Below, piece after piece: positions 40,840 to 48,932 of a stretch of DNA of 64,000 nucleotides. Position 1 is the first letter of the stretch. Each line of letters begins with the position of its first letter. A model generated the notes under the pieces. It searched no databases. It saw nothing but the letters and a program-made list of their open reading frames with translations, and had not been told where the DNA came from. The stretch covers positions 695,458-759,457 of the forward strand of contig NZ_JADMLH010000003.1 in the NCBI RefSeq assembly GCF_016464385.1, read 5' to 3'. The position numbers and the translations under genes were made by a program. This stretch comes from Nucisporomicrobium flavum. Its GTDB lineage: Bacteria > Actinomycetota > Actinomycetes > Mycobacteriales > Micromonosporaceae.

Positions 40840-41760
40840 TCAGTCGGCTGCGCCGCGCTGCACAGGCACCCGGCGGCCCAGCTCGGCGCCGCCCTCCGCG
40901 CCCGTCCGCACCCCGAGCTCGGCCCGGAACGCGCCCGGGCTCAGCCCCACCTCCCGGTGGAAGAAGCGCCCGAAGTTCGTCGGCTCGCCGAAGCCCAGCC
41001 GCCGCCCGATCTCCGCCACCGACAGGTCCGTGCAGGCGAGCAGCCGCCGGGCCTCCAGGGCCACGCGGTCGTCGACGACCTGTTTCGCCGTCCGCCCGGT
41101 GATCGCCAGGCTGGCCCGGGTGAGCGTGCGGACCGAGCAGCCGATCCGGGCGGCGTAGTCCTCGACGCGGCGGCTGCGGGGGTGGCCGGCCTCCAGGTCG
41201 CGGCGGAAGCGGGCGAACGTGCGGGCCTCGGAGGTCGAAGCGCCGGCCGCATCGCCGTCGCCGGTGAGCAGGGCGATGCGCAGCAGGACGACGGCGAGCT
41301 GGTGCCGCAGCAGTCCCGCGGCGACCGGGCCGGACGTGTGCCGCGCGCAGTCGACCCCGAGCTGCGCGACCTCCGTGATCACCGCGTCCTCGTCCTCGCC
41401 GGCCAGCTGCCAGCGGGCGGGGCCGGGCAGGTCGTCCACGGGTACGCCGGTGATCTCCGCCGCCGACAGCACGTCGCGGTTCCACGTGATCAGGGTGGCG
41501 TCCAGCCCGGGTTCGGCGCCGAAGCGGACCGCCTGCCCCGGGCGTACCCAGAGAAGGGTGCCCGGACGGCACGCGTGCGCGGCGAAATCGATCTCCACCG
41601 TGCCGTGACCGGCGGTGGTCAGCGCGAGCAGGTGGTAGGGCAGCCGCCGGGGCGCCGGGTCGCCGGCGGCGAGATCGGTCTCGGACAGCGTGGACGTGCC
41701 CACCCCGGCCCAGAGCGGGGCGGGCGCGGACCGCGCGCGGGTTCGTCCGGAAGCGACCAT
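40840..41760 (-). CDS. AraC-family transcriptional regulator
   Basis: The 306-residue protein has a cupin-like sensory domain (about residues 20-170, with LLALTTAGHGTVEIDFAAHACRPGTLLWVRPG) and a C-terminal AraC double helix-turn-helix. RVEDYAARIGCSVRTLTRASLAITGRTAKQ forms the first, and DLSVAEIGRRLGFGEPTNFGRFFHREVGLSPGAFRAEL the second, which is the family signature. The start is taken at ATG 41760; a longer frame extends upstream without a better ribosome site. Its effector is unknown. It lies downstream of, and on the same strand as, the SsgB-like gene, but a strong terminator separates them. Confidence 0.88.
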   Translation of the reverse strand: MVASGRTRARSAPAPLWAGVGTSTLSETDLAAGDPAPRRLPYHLLALTTAGHGTVEIDFAAHACRPGTLLWVRPGQAVRFGAEPGLDATLITWNRDVLSAAEITGVPVDDLPGPARWQLAGEDEDAVITEVAQLGVDCARHTSGPVAAGLLRHQLAVVLLRIALLTGDGDAAGASTSEARTFARFRRDLEAGHPRSRRVEDYAARIGCSVRTLTRASLAITGRTAKQVVDDRVALEARRLLACTDLSVAEIGRRLGFGEPTNFGRFFHREVGLSPGAFRAELGVRTGAEGGAELGRRVPVQRGAAD

Positions 41761-41883
41761 CGAGGCGACCGTATCCGCCCGTGACCAGCGATGCACGTGG
41801 GAGTCCACGGGGCGGCGGATATCCGGCAGACAGTCGGGAAATCGAGCACGGAAACGGACAAAAAAGACGTCTATTGCGTACGC

Positions 41884-41925
41884 AAAAAGCGACCCGCGCG
41901 GACCGGCAGTGTCCGCACGGGTCGC
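41884..41925 (-). terminator. Rho-independent terminator of the SsgB-like gene
   Basis: Reading leftward, GCGACCCG-x-GCGGAC pairs with 41889-41903 around a seven-base loop and is followed by TTTTT at 41888-41884. This is the most classical terminator in the window. Confidence 0.85.
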
Positions 41926-41945
41926 CCCGGAATTGCGCGTTGTCG

Positions 41946-42377
41946 CTATCGACCGGCCAGCAGCCGGTTGACCGCCGCGTCCACGTCCAGATGATCGGAC
42001 TCCCGGCCCCGCGGAACCACCACATAGGTGCGCCGCAGGAACCGGACCAGAACGCTGCGTGGTACTTCGAACAGCGCGTTGCCGTCGGGTGACGACAACG
42101 CCAGGGCGACGAAGTCCCCCCGCGGCGTGGCCCACGGCCACACCCGGACGTCTCCGATCCCTGCGGGCTCGTCGAGCCCGGTCACGAGAAGTTCCCGCGC
42201 GAAGGACCAGCTCACGGCTTCCCCACCGGCTGATTCTGCGTGGAACAAAACGTGGACCGCGTACGGGTCGGCTGGGTCGTACCGCAGGCTGGCACGCACG
42301 GGCAGGGCCGTGGCGTCAGGCGCTACGAGCCGCAGCGAGGTTTCGACCTCGACGGTCGTTGGACGAATGGTACTCAT
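41946..42377 (-). CDS. ssgB: SsgA/SsgB-family sporulation and cell-division regulator
   Basis: The 143-residue protein starts at ATG 42377, with GGGGGGAG upstream. The segment LPVRASLRYDPADPYAVHVLFH is the conserved SsgB core. It continues with VSWSFARELLVTGLDEPAGIGDVRVWPW and ALSSPDGNALFEVPRSVLVRFLRRT, which align along the full length of Streptomyces SsgB. In streptomycetes SsgB, guided by SsgA, recruits FtsZ to future septa of aerial hyphae. Non-streptomycete sporulating actinomycetes usually have one SsgB-like protein, so this is probably the orthologue, although other SALPs cannot be excluded. A long 5' region (317 bp) probably holds developmentally controlled promoters. Confidence 0.85.
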   Translation of the reverse strand: MSTIRPTTVEVETSLRLVAPDATALPVRASLRYDPADPYAVHVLFHAESAGGEAVSWSFARELLVTGLDEPAGIGDVRVWPWATPRGDFVALALSSPDGNALFEVPRSVLVRFLRRTYVVVPRGRESDHLDVDAAVNRLLAGR

Positions 42378-42694
42378 GGACGAACTCCCCCCGGCACCGC
42401 TGCGAGGCTGGTGAACCCCGCGTTTCCCATACTCAGGTGATCCCTGTCATTACGCTCCGCCATACGCTGATCTCACCCAGTAGTGGGAAGACGGTTCCGA
42501 TAAGCTCTCCGGACGAGCCGTAAAACGGTATCTTGTCCTGTTCTGCCCAAGTACTCGGTTCCGCCCGGCGTCGGGTGGTCCAGCAGTTGACTCACTCCGG
42601 TAACGTCCATTCCTCCCGGGTAGTGACGGGGGAGCGGAACACTAGGGGATGAAATGACCGGGAGCCCGCGATCTTTGCCGTGAAAGTGAACGAG
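42378..42694. other. Divergent regulatory region, 317 bp, between ssgB-like and PGPGW genes
   Basis: No gene is seen. The region is less GC-rich than average and holds a short CCGT-AAA-ACGG inverted repeat near 42520 and a TTGACT near 42587. It must contain the promoters of the SsgB-like gene (left) and the PGPGW protein gene (right). I cannot assign specific sigma-factor or BldD/WhiA sites. Confidence 0.5.
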
Positions 42695-43120
42695 ATGTCC
42701 CAATCAGACCCCGTGACCGAATCGCCGACCGCCGGTCACGCGCCCCGGGGCGTCCTCGACCGGATCCGCGCCAACCCCACCGGCCGCCTCGCCCTGCGCA
42801 TCGGCGTCGGCCTCCTCGGCGCCATCGTGGTCGCGGTCGGCATCGTGCTCATCCCACTCCCGGGCCCCGGCTGGGCGATCGTCATCCTCGGCCTGGCCAT
42901 CTGGGCGGTCGAGTTCGTCTGGGCCCGCCACCTCCTCCAGTTCACCAAGCGCCACGTCCAGTCCTGGACCCGCTGGGTGCTCCAGCAGTCCCTGCCCGTC
43001 CGCGCGGTCATCGGCCTGGCCGGCTTCGTCTTCATCTGCAGCGTCGTCTGGCTCTCGGTCAAGCTCACGATGGGCATCAACCTGGCCACGGAGCTCCGCG
43101 CCCTCCTCACCGGCACCTGA
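42695..43120 (+). CDS. PGPGW-motif membrane protein (TIGR02611 family)
   Basis: From ATG 42695 the protein has 141 residues (GTG 42680 is an alternative start). After a polar head of about 35 residues come two hydrophobic segments around IPLPGPGWAIVILGLAIWAVEFVWA, the signature of the PGPGW/TIGR02611 family. The cytoplasmic loop QFTKRHVQSWTRWVL and a third segment (VIGLAGFVFICSVVWLSV) follow. The family is widespread in actinobacteria and has no assigned role. A GC-rich hairpin follows the stop, and the tRNA gene lies 92 bases downstream. Confidence 0.88.
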   Translation: MSQSDPVTESPTAGHAPRGVLDRIRANPTGRLALRIGVGLLGAIVVAVGIVLIPLPGPGWAIVILGLAIWAVEFVWARHLLQFTKRHVQSWTRWVLQQSLPVRAVIGLAGFVFICSVVWLSVKLTMGINLATELRALLTGT

Positions 43121-43151
43121 CGGCCGGCCACACGTCACCCCCGGCCGGCCG
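43121..43151 (+). terminator. Hairpin terminator after the PGPGW gene
   Basis: CGGCCGGCC (43121-43129) pairs with GGCCGGCCG (43143-43151) over a 13-base loop directly after the stop codon. There is no T-run. Confidence 0.55.
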
Positions 43152-43212
43152 CGACGCGCCGACCCCGGGTTCGCGTGGGGGAGGGCCGGTCCGGTACAGT
43201 CTGCTGCGTCCC

Positions 43213-43284
43213 GGGCGATTAGCTCAGCGGGAGAGCGCTCCGTTCACACCGGAGAGGTCACTGGTTCGATCCCAGTATCGCCCA
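43213..43284 (+). tRNA. tRNA-Val (anticodon CAC)
   Basis: The 72-base cloverleaf is complete. The acceptor stem is GGGCGAT/ATCGCCC, the D arm GCTC...GAGC, the anticodon stem CTCCG/CGGAG with loop TTCACAC (anticodon CAC), and the T arm ACTGG-TTCGATC-CCAGT, with discriminator base A. The CCA end is not encoded. A terminator follows ten bases later. No copy of the 3' end was seen elsewhere in the window, so there is no sign of an island integrated here. Confidence 0.95.
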
Positions 43285-43293
43285 CGAGATACA

Positions 43294-43330
43294 GAGGCCG
43301 TGGGTCCGCGAAAGCGCGGACCGCGGCCTC
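43294..43330 (+). terminator. Terminator after tRNA-Val
   Basis: GAGGCCG and GGTCCGCG (43294-43310) pair with CGCGGACC and CGGCCTC (43315-43330) around AAAG, with a small internal bulge; TTGT follows. It also faces the convergent WYL gene end. Confidence 0.8.
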
Positions 43331-43333
43331 TTG

Positions 43334-44315
43334 TCATGTCCGCTCATGGGTCCCAGCTGCCCGGTCCGAGCCGTATCGCTCGGCGAGGGTGTTGCCGATC
43401 GCGGCCAGGTGGTCCCGCACCCGCGGAGGGCCGGTCACCTCGAGGTAGTCGACCAGCCCGGCAAGCTCGCCGGCGAGTTTGCGCTCGTCGTTGCCGCGGA
43501 TCACGATCTCGATGCGGCCGTCGGTCGTGGTAGCGCCCACTTCGAGTCGGGCGCCGAAGGCCATGCGGAGCACGTCTGTCGCGTGGGGCGCGCACATCGC
43601 CCGGGCCTCGAGGGGTGTCCGCTTGCGTTCGACCTCGTCGGCGATCGCGCGCCAGCTCTCGGCGAGGTCGAAGTCGGCGGGCCGATGCACGGGTTCGGCG
43701 GTCGGGGCGACGGACGACACGCGGTCGATCCGGAAGGTCCGCCGGCCGGTCCCGGTGTGGGCGACGAGGTACCACGACGGGCCTTTGGCGACGATGCCCA
43801 GCGGGTGGACGGTCCGCTCGGTCCCGGTGCGTTCGCGGTCGACGTAGCCGAGCCGGACCTGGACGCCCCGGATCACCGCGTCCTGGAGCTCGTCGAGGAA
43901 GCGGGGCCGTCGGGGCTCCACCCGGCTCGACCCCCATCGTTGCGGGTCCGTGACGAGCGACCACGACGCCGCCTCGGCCTGCGCCCGGAACGGCTCGGGC
44001 AGGGCGCGGACGAGCTTGCGCAGCGCCGCTTTCACCGCCGGCGTGGCAGACGAGGCCGGGCCGGCAACCAGGAACAGGGCGCGGGCCTCACTCGCCGTCA
44101 ACCCGGACAGGTCGGTTACGGGCGCCGCCCACGAGGCGCCAGCCGCCGCCCCGGCCCTGCACGGAGTACACCGGCACGCCGGCCATGCCCAGGGCGTCGA
44201 GGTCGCGGCGGGCGGTGCGCTCGGAGACCTCCAGCTCCCGGGCGACCTCCGCTGCGGTCACCTGCTCGCGATGTTGCAGCAGCAGGACGATGGCCATCAA
44301 CCGGTCGGCTCGCAT
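43334..44315 (-). pseudogene. WYL-domain transcriptional regulator (YafY type), frameshifted
   Basis: The N-terminal half starts at ATG 44315: MRADRLMAIVLLLQHREQ, an HTH with TAAEVARELEVSERTARRDLDAL, then VYSVQGRGGGWRLVGGAR. It runs into a stop at 44090-44088. The rest continues in another frame from about 44115: TDLSGLTASEARALFL, a linker, then the WYL domain (VHPLGIVAKGPSWYLVAHTGTGRRTFRIDRV) and a C-terminal WCX region ending at 43334. Families of this type read GGARTDLSGLT without a break, so one extra base in the TT at 44116-44117 explains the split. It may be a real inactivating mutation or a sequencing error. The operator at 44337-44357 lies just upstream. Confidence 0.85.
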
Positions 44316-44336
44316 GCGGACAACACTTCCGCCAAA

Positions 44337-44357
44337 ACCGGTCAGGAGATGACCGGT
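44337..44357. promoter_or_regulatory. Perfect inverted repeat between WYL regulator and hydrolase gene
   Basis: ACCGGTCA (44337-44344) and TGACCGGT (44350-44357) are perfect 8-bp arms around GGAGA. The repeat fills half of the 42-base divergent gap, covers the AGGAG ribosome site of the hydrolase gene and abuts ATG 44358. It is the expected operator of the divergent WYL regulator. Confidence 0.7.
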
Positions 44358-45317
44358 ATGGGCCCGCAAGATGCCGGCATGACAACCGATTTTCCCGAGC
44401 CCACCCGCATGTCGGTCAACGGAGTGGAACTCGAAGTCTTCGAAGCCGGCCGGCAGAACGCGGGGAACCCCATCGTGCTCTGTCACGGCTGGCCGGAGCA
44501 CGCCTTCTCCTGGCGCCATCAGGTGCCCGCCCTGGCCGCCGCGGGCTACCACGTCATCGTCCCGAACCAGCGGGGATACGGCCGCTCGTCCCGTCCCGCC
44601 GAGGTGACGGACTACGACCTCGAGCACCTGTCGGGTGACCTCGTCGCCCTCCTCGATCACTACGGCTACGACGATGCCACCTTCGTCGGCCACGACTGGG
44701 GCGCGTTCGTCGTCTGGGGCCTGACCCTGCTGCACCCGAAGCGGGTCAACGGCGTGGTAGCGCTGAGCCTGCCCTACCAGGAGCGCGGAGAGAGGCCCTG
44801 GATCGAGGTCATGGAGGCCGCGCTCGGCGCCGACTTCTACTTCGTCCACTTCAACCGGCAGCCGGGCATCGCGGACGCCGTGTTCGGGGAGAACGCGTCC
44901 CAGTTCCTTCGGAACCTGTACCGGAAGAACGTGCCCTTCGCGGAGCCCCAGCCGGGCAACGCGCTGATCAACCTCGCCAGAGCGGAAACCCCCCTCGGTG
45001 ACCCCGTCATGAGTGACAGCGAACTCGCTGTCTTCGTCTCCGCCTTCGAGTCGACAGGGTTCACGGGCGGAATCAACTGGTACCGGAACCTGGACCGCAA
45101 CTGGCGCCTGCTGGCGGATGCGGACCCGATCATCCGACAGCCCGCCCTCATGATCTACGGCGACCGCGACCCGGTCGCGAGGGCCGGAAGGCTGACGGAA
45201 TTCGTGCCGAATGTGGACGTGGTCAGTCTGGACTGCGGCCATTGGATCCAGCAGGAGAAGCCGCAGGAAACGACCGAGGCGATTTTGAAGTGGCTGAACC
45301 AGCGGGATGCTGTCTAG
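44358..45317 (+). CDS. Epoxide hydrolase-like alpha/beta-hydrolase
   Basis: The start at ATG 44358, eight bases after AGGAG, gives 319 residues; ATG 44379 is also possible and would agree with the conserved opening TDFPEPTRMSVNGVELEV. The active-site pattern is that of epoxide hydrolases or haloalkane dehalogenases: HGWPEHAFSWRHQVPAL with the HGxP oxyanion loop, nucleophile D113 in VGHDWGAFVVWG, the acid in GDRDPVAR and H295 in DCGHWIQQEKP. Cap-domain Tyr residues are present (GGINWYRN). The palindrome over its ribosome site and the divergent WYL regulator suggest substrate-induced control. The stop overlaps the convergent DUF2079 gene by four bases. Confidence 0.88.
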   Translation: MGPQDAGMTTDFPEPTRMSVNGVELEVFEAGRQNAGNPIVLCHGWPEHAFSWRHQVPALAAAGYHVIVPNQRGYGRSSRPAEVTDYDLEHLSGDLVALLDHYGYDDATFVGHDWGAFVVWGLTLLHPKRVNGVVALSLPYQERGERPWIEVMEAALGADFYFVHFNRQPGIADAVFGENASQFLRNLYRKNVPFAEPQPGNALINLARAETPLGDPVMSDSELAVFVSAFESTGFTGGINWYRNLDRNWRLLADADPIIRQPALMIYGDRDPVARAGRLTEFVPNVDVVSLDCGHWIQQEKPQETTEAILKWLNQRDAV

Positions 45318-46690
45318 CTGCGGCGGAAGATGATCACCTCGCTGGTCCGCAGCGCGATTCGGTAGCCGTACCCGGGCAGGCGGTCGAGGGCGGCAGCCAT
45401 CGTTGCGGGCGTCGCCATGGTGGTGTCCAGCGGGTCGCTGACGGCGACCCACTCGGGCCGGACGCCGGCTTGGGGGTACGCGGGGAAGAAGGAGACGGTG
45501 GCGCGGGAGGTGAGCTGCGGCGCCAGCCGGTTGTCCGCGGCGACCCGGGCGTCGTCCGGTATGCGGGCCAGCGCCAGGCGTACCTGCCGCGCCTCGGCGT
45601 CTGTGGTCCAGGTGTCCGGGCTCAGCAGGCCGCGTAGGGGCGAAGGAGTCAGCATCGTCGCGGCGACGGCGATCACGCAGGTGGCGTGGACCGCTGCTCG
45701 CGCACGGCGTGCGGGGCCCGTCGTGGTGAGGGCGTCGAGGAATGCCACGAACACGATGGGCATCAGGACGGCGCTGTACTGGAAGGCTGTGCCCCAGTAG
45801 AGCGGGTTCGTCGACCAGAACCGCCAGGCCAGTGTCGGTACAGCGACCAGAAGCAGCGGGGAGCGCAGCGCGAGGAACAACGTCGGCGCGAGGAGCCACA
45901 GCAGGGTGTGCACCTTGACGGCGGGTAGGAGAAGGCGGTGCAGCGGGTCCTGGCCGTCGAGGGCCGCGCCGGCGGCGTACGGGTAGACGTGCGCGGAGTT
46001 CAGCGCCGGCAGGATCGCCCCGACGATGACGAGGCCCGAACAGATCCAGATCAGCGTCGTCGTCGTGCCGAGACGTCGCGGGCCGCGCAGCGCCACCAGC
46101 AGGCCGATCACGGCCACCGTTGCGGGCAGGTCCTCCTTCACCGCGATGAGCGGCAGGGTCCACGCGACGGCGGCGAGGAAGCGCCTTTCGACGAGCGCGG
46201 TCAAGCCGAAGGCCAGCAGGGGAACGGCGAAGGCGACCTCGTGGAAGTCGAAGTCGACCGCCGCCTGCAGACCCCAGGACATCCCGTACGCCAGCCCGGC
46301 GCTCACCGCGGCCCTCCGGTCCACGATCCGGACGGCGAGCCGGGTGATCGGTATCGACGACGCGGCGATCAGGACGGCCTGAGCGACCAGAAGGGTGATC
46401 GGGCTGGGAAACAGCCGGTACAGCGGGGCGAGCACGACGAGGATCGGATGGAAGTGGTCGCCGAGCAGGAGGAAACCGGGCGCCTTGATCGTCGCCTCAG
46501 GGGCGTGGAGGTGGGCGTAGCCGCGGACAGCCTGCTCGAAGATGCCCAGGTCGTAGCCGCTGGTCTCCAGCCGCAGATGCCGGTGTACCGACCAGGACGC
46601 GTAGGCGAGGAACAGGGCGGTGGCCAGCAGATACGGTGCCGGGTCGGCCTTTTTCCGGACAGCCGGGGGACGGACGGTGGGTGCGGACAT
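45314..46690 (-). CDS. DUF2079-family polytopic membrane protein
   Basis: The 458-residue protein starts at ATG 46690. About ten hydrophobic segments and the conserved DUF2079 features are present: ETSGYDLGIFEQAVRGYAHL, the GDHFHPILVVLAPLYRLFPSP loop with an acidic/His motif after the first segment, and FDFHEVAFAVPLLAFGL. The layout resembles GT-C-type glycosyltransferases, but no activity is proven. It is downstream of the OmpR-type two-component system with a 55-base gap that contains TTCAGG repeats, so that system may control it. Confidence 0.85.
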   Translation of the reverse strand: MSAPTVRPPAVRKKADPAPYLLATALFLAYASWSVHRHLRLETSGYDLGIFEQAVRGYAHLHAPEATIKAPGFLLLGDHFHPILVVLAPLYRLFPSPITLLVAQAVLIAASSIPITRLAVRIVDRRAAVSAGLAYGMSWGLQAAVDFDFHEVAFAVPLLAFGLTALVERRFLAAVAWTLPLIAVKEDLPATVAVIGLLVALRGPRRLGTTTTLIWICSGLVIVGAILPALNSAHVYPYAAGAALDGQDPLHRLLLPAVKVHTLLWLLAPTLFLALRSPLLLVAVPTLAWRFWSTNPLYWGTAFQYSAVLMPIVFVAFLDALTTTGPARRARAAVHATCVIAVAATMLTPSPLRGLLSPDTWTTDAEARQVRLALARIPDDARVAADNRLAPQLTSRATVSFFPAYPQAGVRPEWVAVSDPLDTTMATPATMAAALDRLPGYGYRIALRTSEVIIFRRS

Positions 46691-46733
46691 GCGGCGAGAT
46701 TCGAGCGCCGCGGCTGAACCGTCGCTGAAGTGA

Positions 46734-46750
46734 CCTGAAGGAACTTCAGG
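46734..46750. promoter_or_regulatory. TTCAGG inverted repeat before DUF2079 gene
   Basis: CCTGAAG-GAA-CTTCAGG is a perfect 7-bp inverted repeat that overlaps the kinase stop. A further CTGAAG at 46725-46730 makes a 10-bp-spaced direct repeat with it, the geometry preferred by OmpR/PhoB regulators. It lies 44 bases before ATG 46690. Confidence 0.45.
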
Positions 46751-48212
46751 CGCGCGGCAGCTCCGCGACGAGGCAGCCACCGCCGGTGGTGCCGGCCACG
46801 TACAGGCGGCCGCCGTGGCGTACGGCGATGTCCCGGGCGATCGCCAGGCCCAGGCCGGCGCCGCCGTGGCGGCGATCGCGTGCCTCGTCGACCCGCGCGA
46901 ACCGTTCGAAGACCCGTTCCCGATCGGCCGACGGGATGCCGGGGCCGTCATCGCGGACCTCCAGACGCACGAGGCCGGGGCCGGCTTCCGCGACGGTCAC
47001 CGTGATGCGGTCACGCGCGTACCGGGAGGCGTTGTCCAGAAGGTTTCTCACCATCCTGGCCAGTTCTTCCTCGTGCCCGATCACCAGCGCGGGCGCACCG
47101 GCCACCACGACGAACCGCTCGTCCGGCGGCGTCCGGTAGCGCCGTTCGCCGACCAGTTCCTCCGCGATCGCGGCGAGGTCGACCGGCTTCCCACCGGCCG
47201 GTGCGGACCGTTCCAGGCGCGCGAGCAGCAGCAGGTCGTCGGTGAGCCGCTGCAACCGTTCGGTCCCGGTACGCAGCACCTCCGGATCGATCGTGCCGCC
47301 GTGCGCGGCGGCCACCTCGGCGGTGGTGCGCAGACCCGCGAGAGGGCTGCGCAACTCGTGCGCCGCGTCGGCGACGAACCGGCGCTGCCGTTCGGCCGCT
47401 TCGCCGAGCCGGTCGAGGGTCTCGTTCATCGTGACGGCCAGCCGGGCGATCTCGTCGCCGGTACGCGGCTGGGGCACCCGGCTGCTCATGTCCGCGGCGG
47501 TGATGCGCGCCAGCTCGCTGCGCATCCGCTCGACCGGGCGCAGCGCACGCCCGGCCGCCCACCAGGCAACCACGGCGACGAACAGGACGGCCACCGGCAG
47601 CCCGATGCGAAGCCAACGGTCGACCGGGGCCACGGCGGCCTCCGCGTCGAGCGGGGAGACGAGCAGGTAGACGGTCGCGCCTGAGGGGCTGACGTTGTAG
47701 GTCACCAGGGTGACGTCGCGACCGTCGAGCTGCCCTCGGGCGCCACTGCGTGCCGGTCGCAGGTGAACGTCGACGCGGCCGAAGAAATCCTCGTCCATCT
47801 GTGGTGGGACGGCGGGAAAGGCCAGACCGCTTTCCCGTACGTAATAAGCCAGTTGATTCTGGGCCAGCAGCACTGTGCCGCGATTGTCGACCACCGCGAA
47901 GCTGATCCCCATGCCGTAATAGGGGAACTCGTACCACTTGTCGTACGCGCAGCGCGCAGGATCCTTCTCGACGTCACAGCTGCCCGGGCTGTCGGCCAAC
48001 ACACCCCCGTCCGCGTTGATCCTCGCCGCAGGCTTGTCGTACGTCGAGGCGATAGCGCGTGCCTGGGACTGCGCGGTAGCGAGGGACCCCGCCACGCTGT
48101 TCGCCTGGATCACGTGGCGCAGCCAGAGCGCCCCGCCGCCGAGGCACAACCCGGCCGCCAGCGCCGCCGCGGCCGCCGCCCGGACCCGTACCGGCAGCTG
48201 CGGTTCAGGCAC
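46746..48212 (-). CDS. Sensor histidine kinase (HAMP, HisKA, HATPase)
   Basis: The 488-residue kinase starts at GTG 48212, inside the end of the regulator gene. A first transmembrane segment (AAAAALAAGLCLGGGALWL) is followed by an extracytoplasmic sensor of about 165 residues with two Cys residues (GSCDVEKDPARCAY) that may form a disulfide. Next come a second transmembrane segment (GLPVAVLFVAVVAWWAAG) and a HAMP domain. The H box has H285 in VADAAHELRSPLAGL, the N box is RNLLDNASRYARD, and the G boxes are RDDGPGIP and GGAGLGLAIARDIA. The signal is unknown. The gene is translationally coupled to its response regulator. Confidence 0.92.
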   Translation of the reverse strand: MPEPQLPVRVRAAAAAALAAGLCLGGGALWLRHVIQANSVAGSLATAQSQARAIASTYDKPAARINADGGVLADSPGSCDVEKDPARCAYDKWYEFPYYGMGISFAVVDNRGTVLLAQNQLAYYVRESGLAFPAVPPQMDEDFFGRVDVHLRPARSGARGQLDGRDVTLVTYNVSPSGATVYLLVSPLDAEAAVAPVDRWLRIGLPVAVLFVAVVAWWAAGRALRPVERMRSELARITAADMSSRVPQPRTGDEIARLAVTMNETLDRLGEAAERQRRFVADAAHELRSPLAGLRTTAEVAAAHGGTIDPEVLRTGTERLQRLTDDLLLLARLERSAPAGGKPVDLAAIAEELVGERRYRTPPDERFVVVAGAPALVIGHEEELARMVRNLLDNASRYARDRITVTVAEAGPGLVRLEVRDDGPGIPSADRERVFERFARVDEARDRRHGGAGLGLAIARDIAVRHGGRLYVAGTTGGGCLVAELPRA

Positions 48213-48882
48213 CGGCGTCGACCAGCCGGTAGCCGGCGCCGCGGACCGTCTCGATGCTCAGCAGGCCGAATGGGACGTCGATCCTGCGCCGCAGTGCCCG
48301 GATGTAGACCTCGACGATGTTGACGTCGCCGTCGTAGGCCGCGTCCCACACCTCGTCCAGGATCTCCGCCTTGCTCACCACCGTGCCGGCCCGGCGCGCC
48401 AGGCACGCCAGGACCGCGAACTGCTTGGCGGTCAGCGTGATCGGCGTCGCCCCGCGCGAACAGACCCGCCGCGCCTGGTCGACGACCAGATCACCGACCT
48501 TCAGCAGCGCCGGCCGGGGCTCACCGCCCCGGCGCAGCAGGGCTCGCACGCGAGCCAGCAGGACCACGTACGAGAAAGGCTTGGTCAGATAATCGTCAGC
48601 CCCGGTGTCCAGGGCCTCCGCCTCGTCGTACTCGCCGTCCTTGGCGGTCAGGACCAGCACCGGCGTCGTCACCCGCGACTCCCGCAGCCGAGCGCACACC
48701 TGATAGCCGTTCATCCGCGGCAGCATCAGATCCACGATGACCGCCTGATAGCCCTCGCTCAAGGCCAGGTCGAGCCCGGCGTTCCCGTCATGGGCCACAT
48801 CGACGGTGTAGCCCTCCGCGGTCAGGCCGCGACGGAGCGAATCAGCGAGTTCGCGCTCGTCCTCCACGATCAGCAGCCGCAC
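48205..48882 (-). CDS. OmpR/PhoB-family response regulator
   Basis: The 225-residue protein has a receiver domain (MRLLIVEDERELADSLRRGL, phosphoacceptor D51 in AVIVDLMLPRMNG, Lys in DDYLTKPFSY) and a C-terminal winged helix (ITLTAKQFAVLACLARRAG, NIVEVYIRALRRRID, IETVRGAGYRLVD). It overlaps the kinase start by eight bases. A CTGAAG-N5-TTCAG repeat at 48915-48931 lies 33 bases upstream, and a related repeat lies before the DUF2079 gene, which suggests autoregulation and control of that gene. Confidence 0.93.
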   Translation of the reverse strand: MRLLIVEDERELADSLRRGLTAEGYTVDVAHDGNAGLDLALSEGYQAVIVDLMLPRMNGYQVCARLRESRVTTPVLVLTAKDGEYDEAEALDTGADDYLTKPFSYVVLLARVRALLRRGGEPRPALLKVGDLVVDQARRVCSRGATPITLTAKQFAVLACLARRAGTVVSKAEILDEVWDAAYDGDVNIVEVYIRALRRRIDVPFGLLSIETVRGAGYRLVDAGA

Positions 48883-48914
48883 CAGGCCATCCTGCCACCC
48901 CCGGGTCCGGCGAA

Positions 48915-48931
48915 CCTGAAGTCCGTTTCAG
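48915..48931. promoter_or_regulatory. TTCAGG-type inverted repeat before the response regulator gene
   Basis: CCTGAAG-TCC-GTTTCAG shares the arms CTGAAG and TTCAG with the site at 46734-46750, with one more base between the arms. It lies in the 50-base gap between the response regulator and the methyltransferase gene. Confidence 0.4.
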
Positions 48932-48932
48932 C

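Noticed and set aside
43213..43284. tRNA-Val as an attachment site of an integrated element
   Set aside because: I saw no repeat of its 3' end, no integrase and no composition break next to it.
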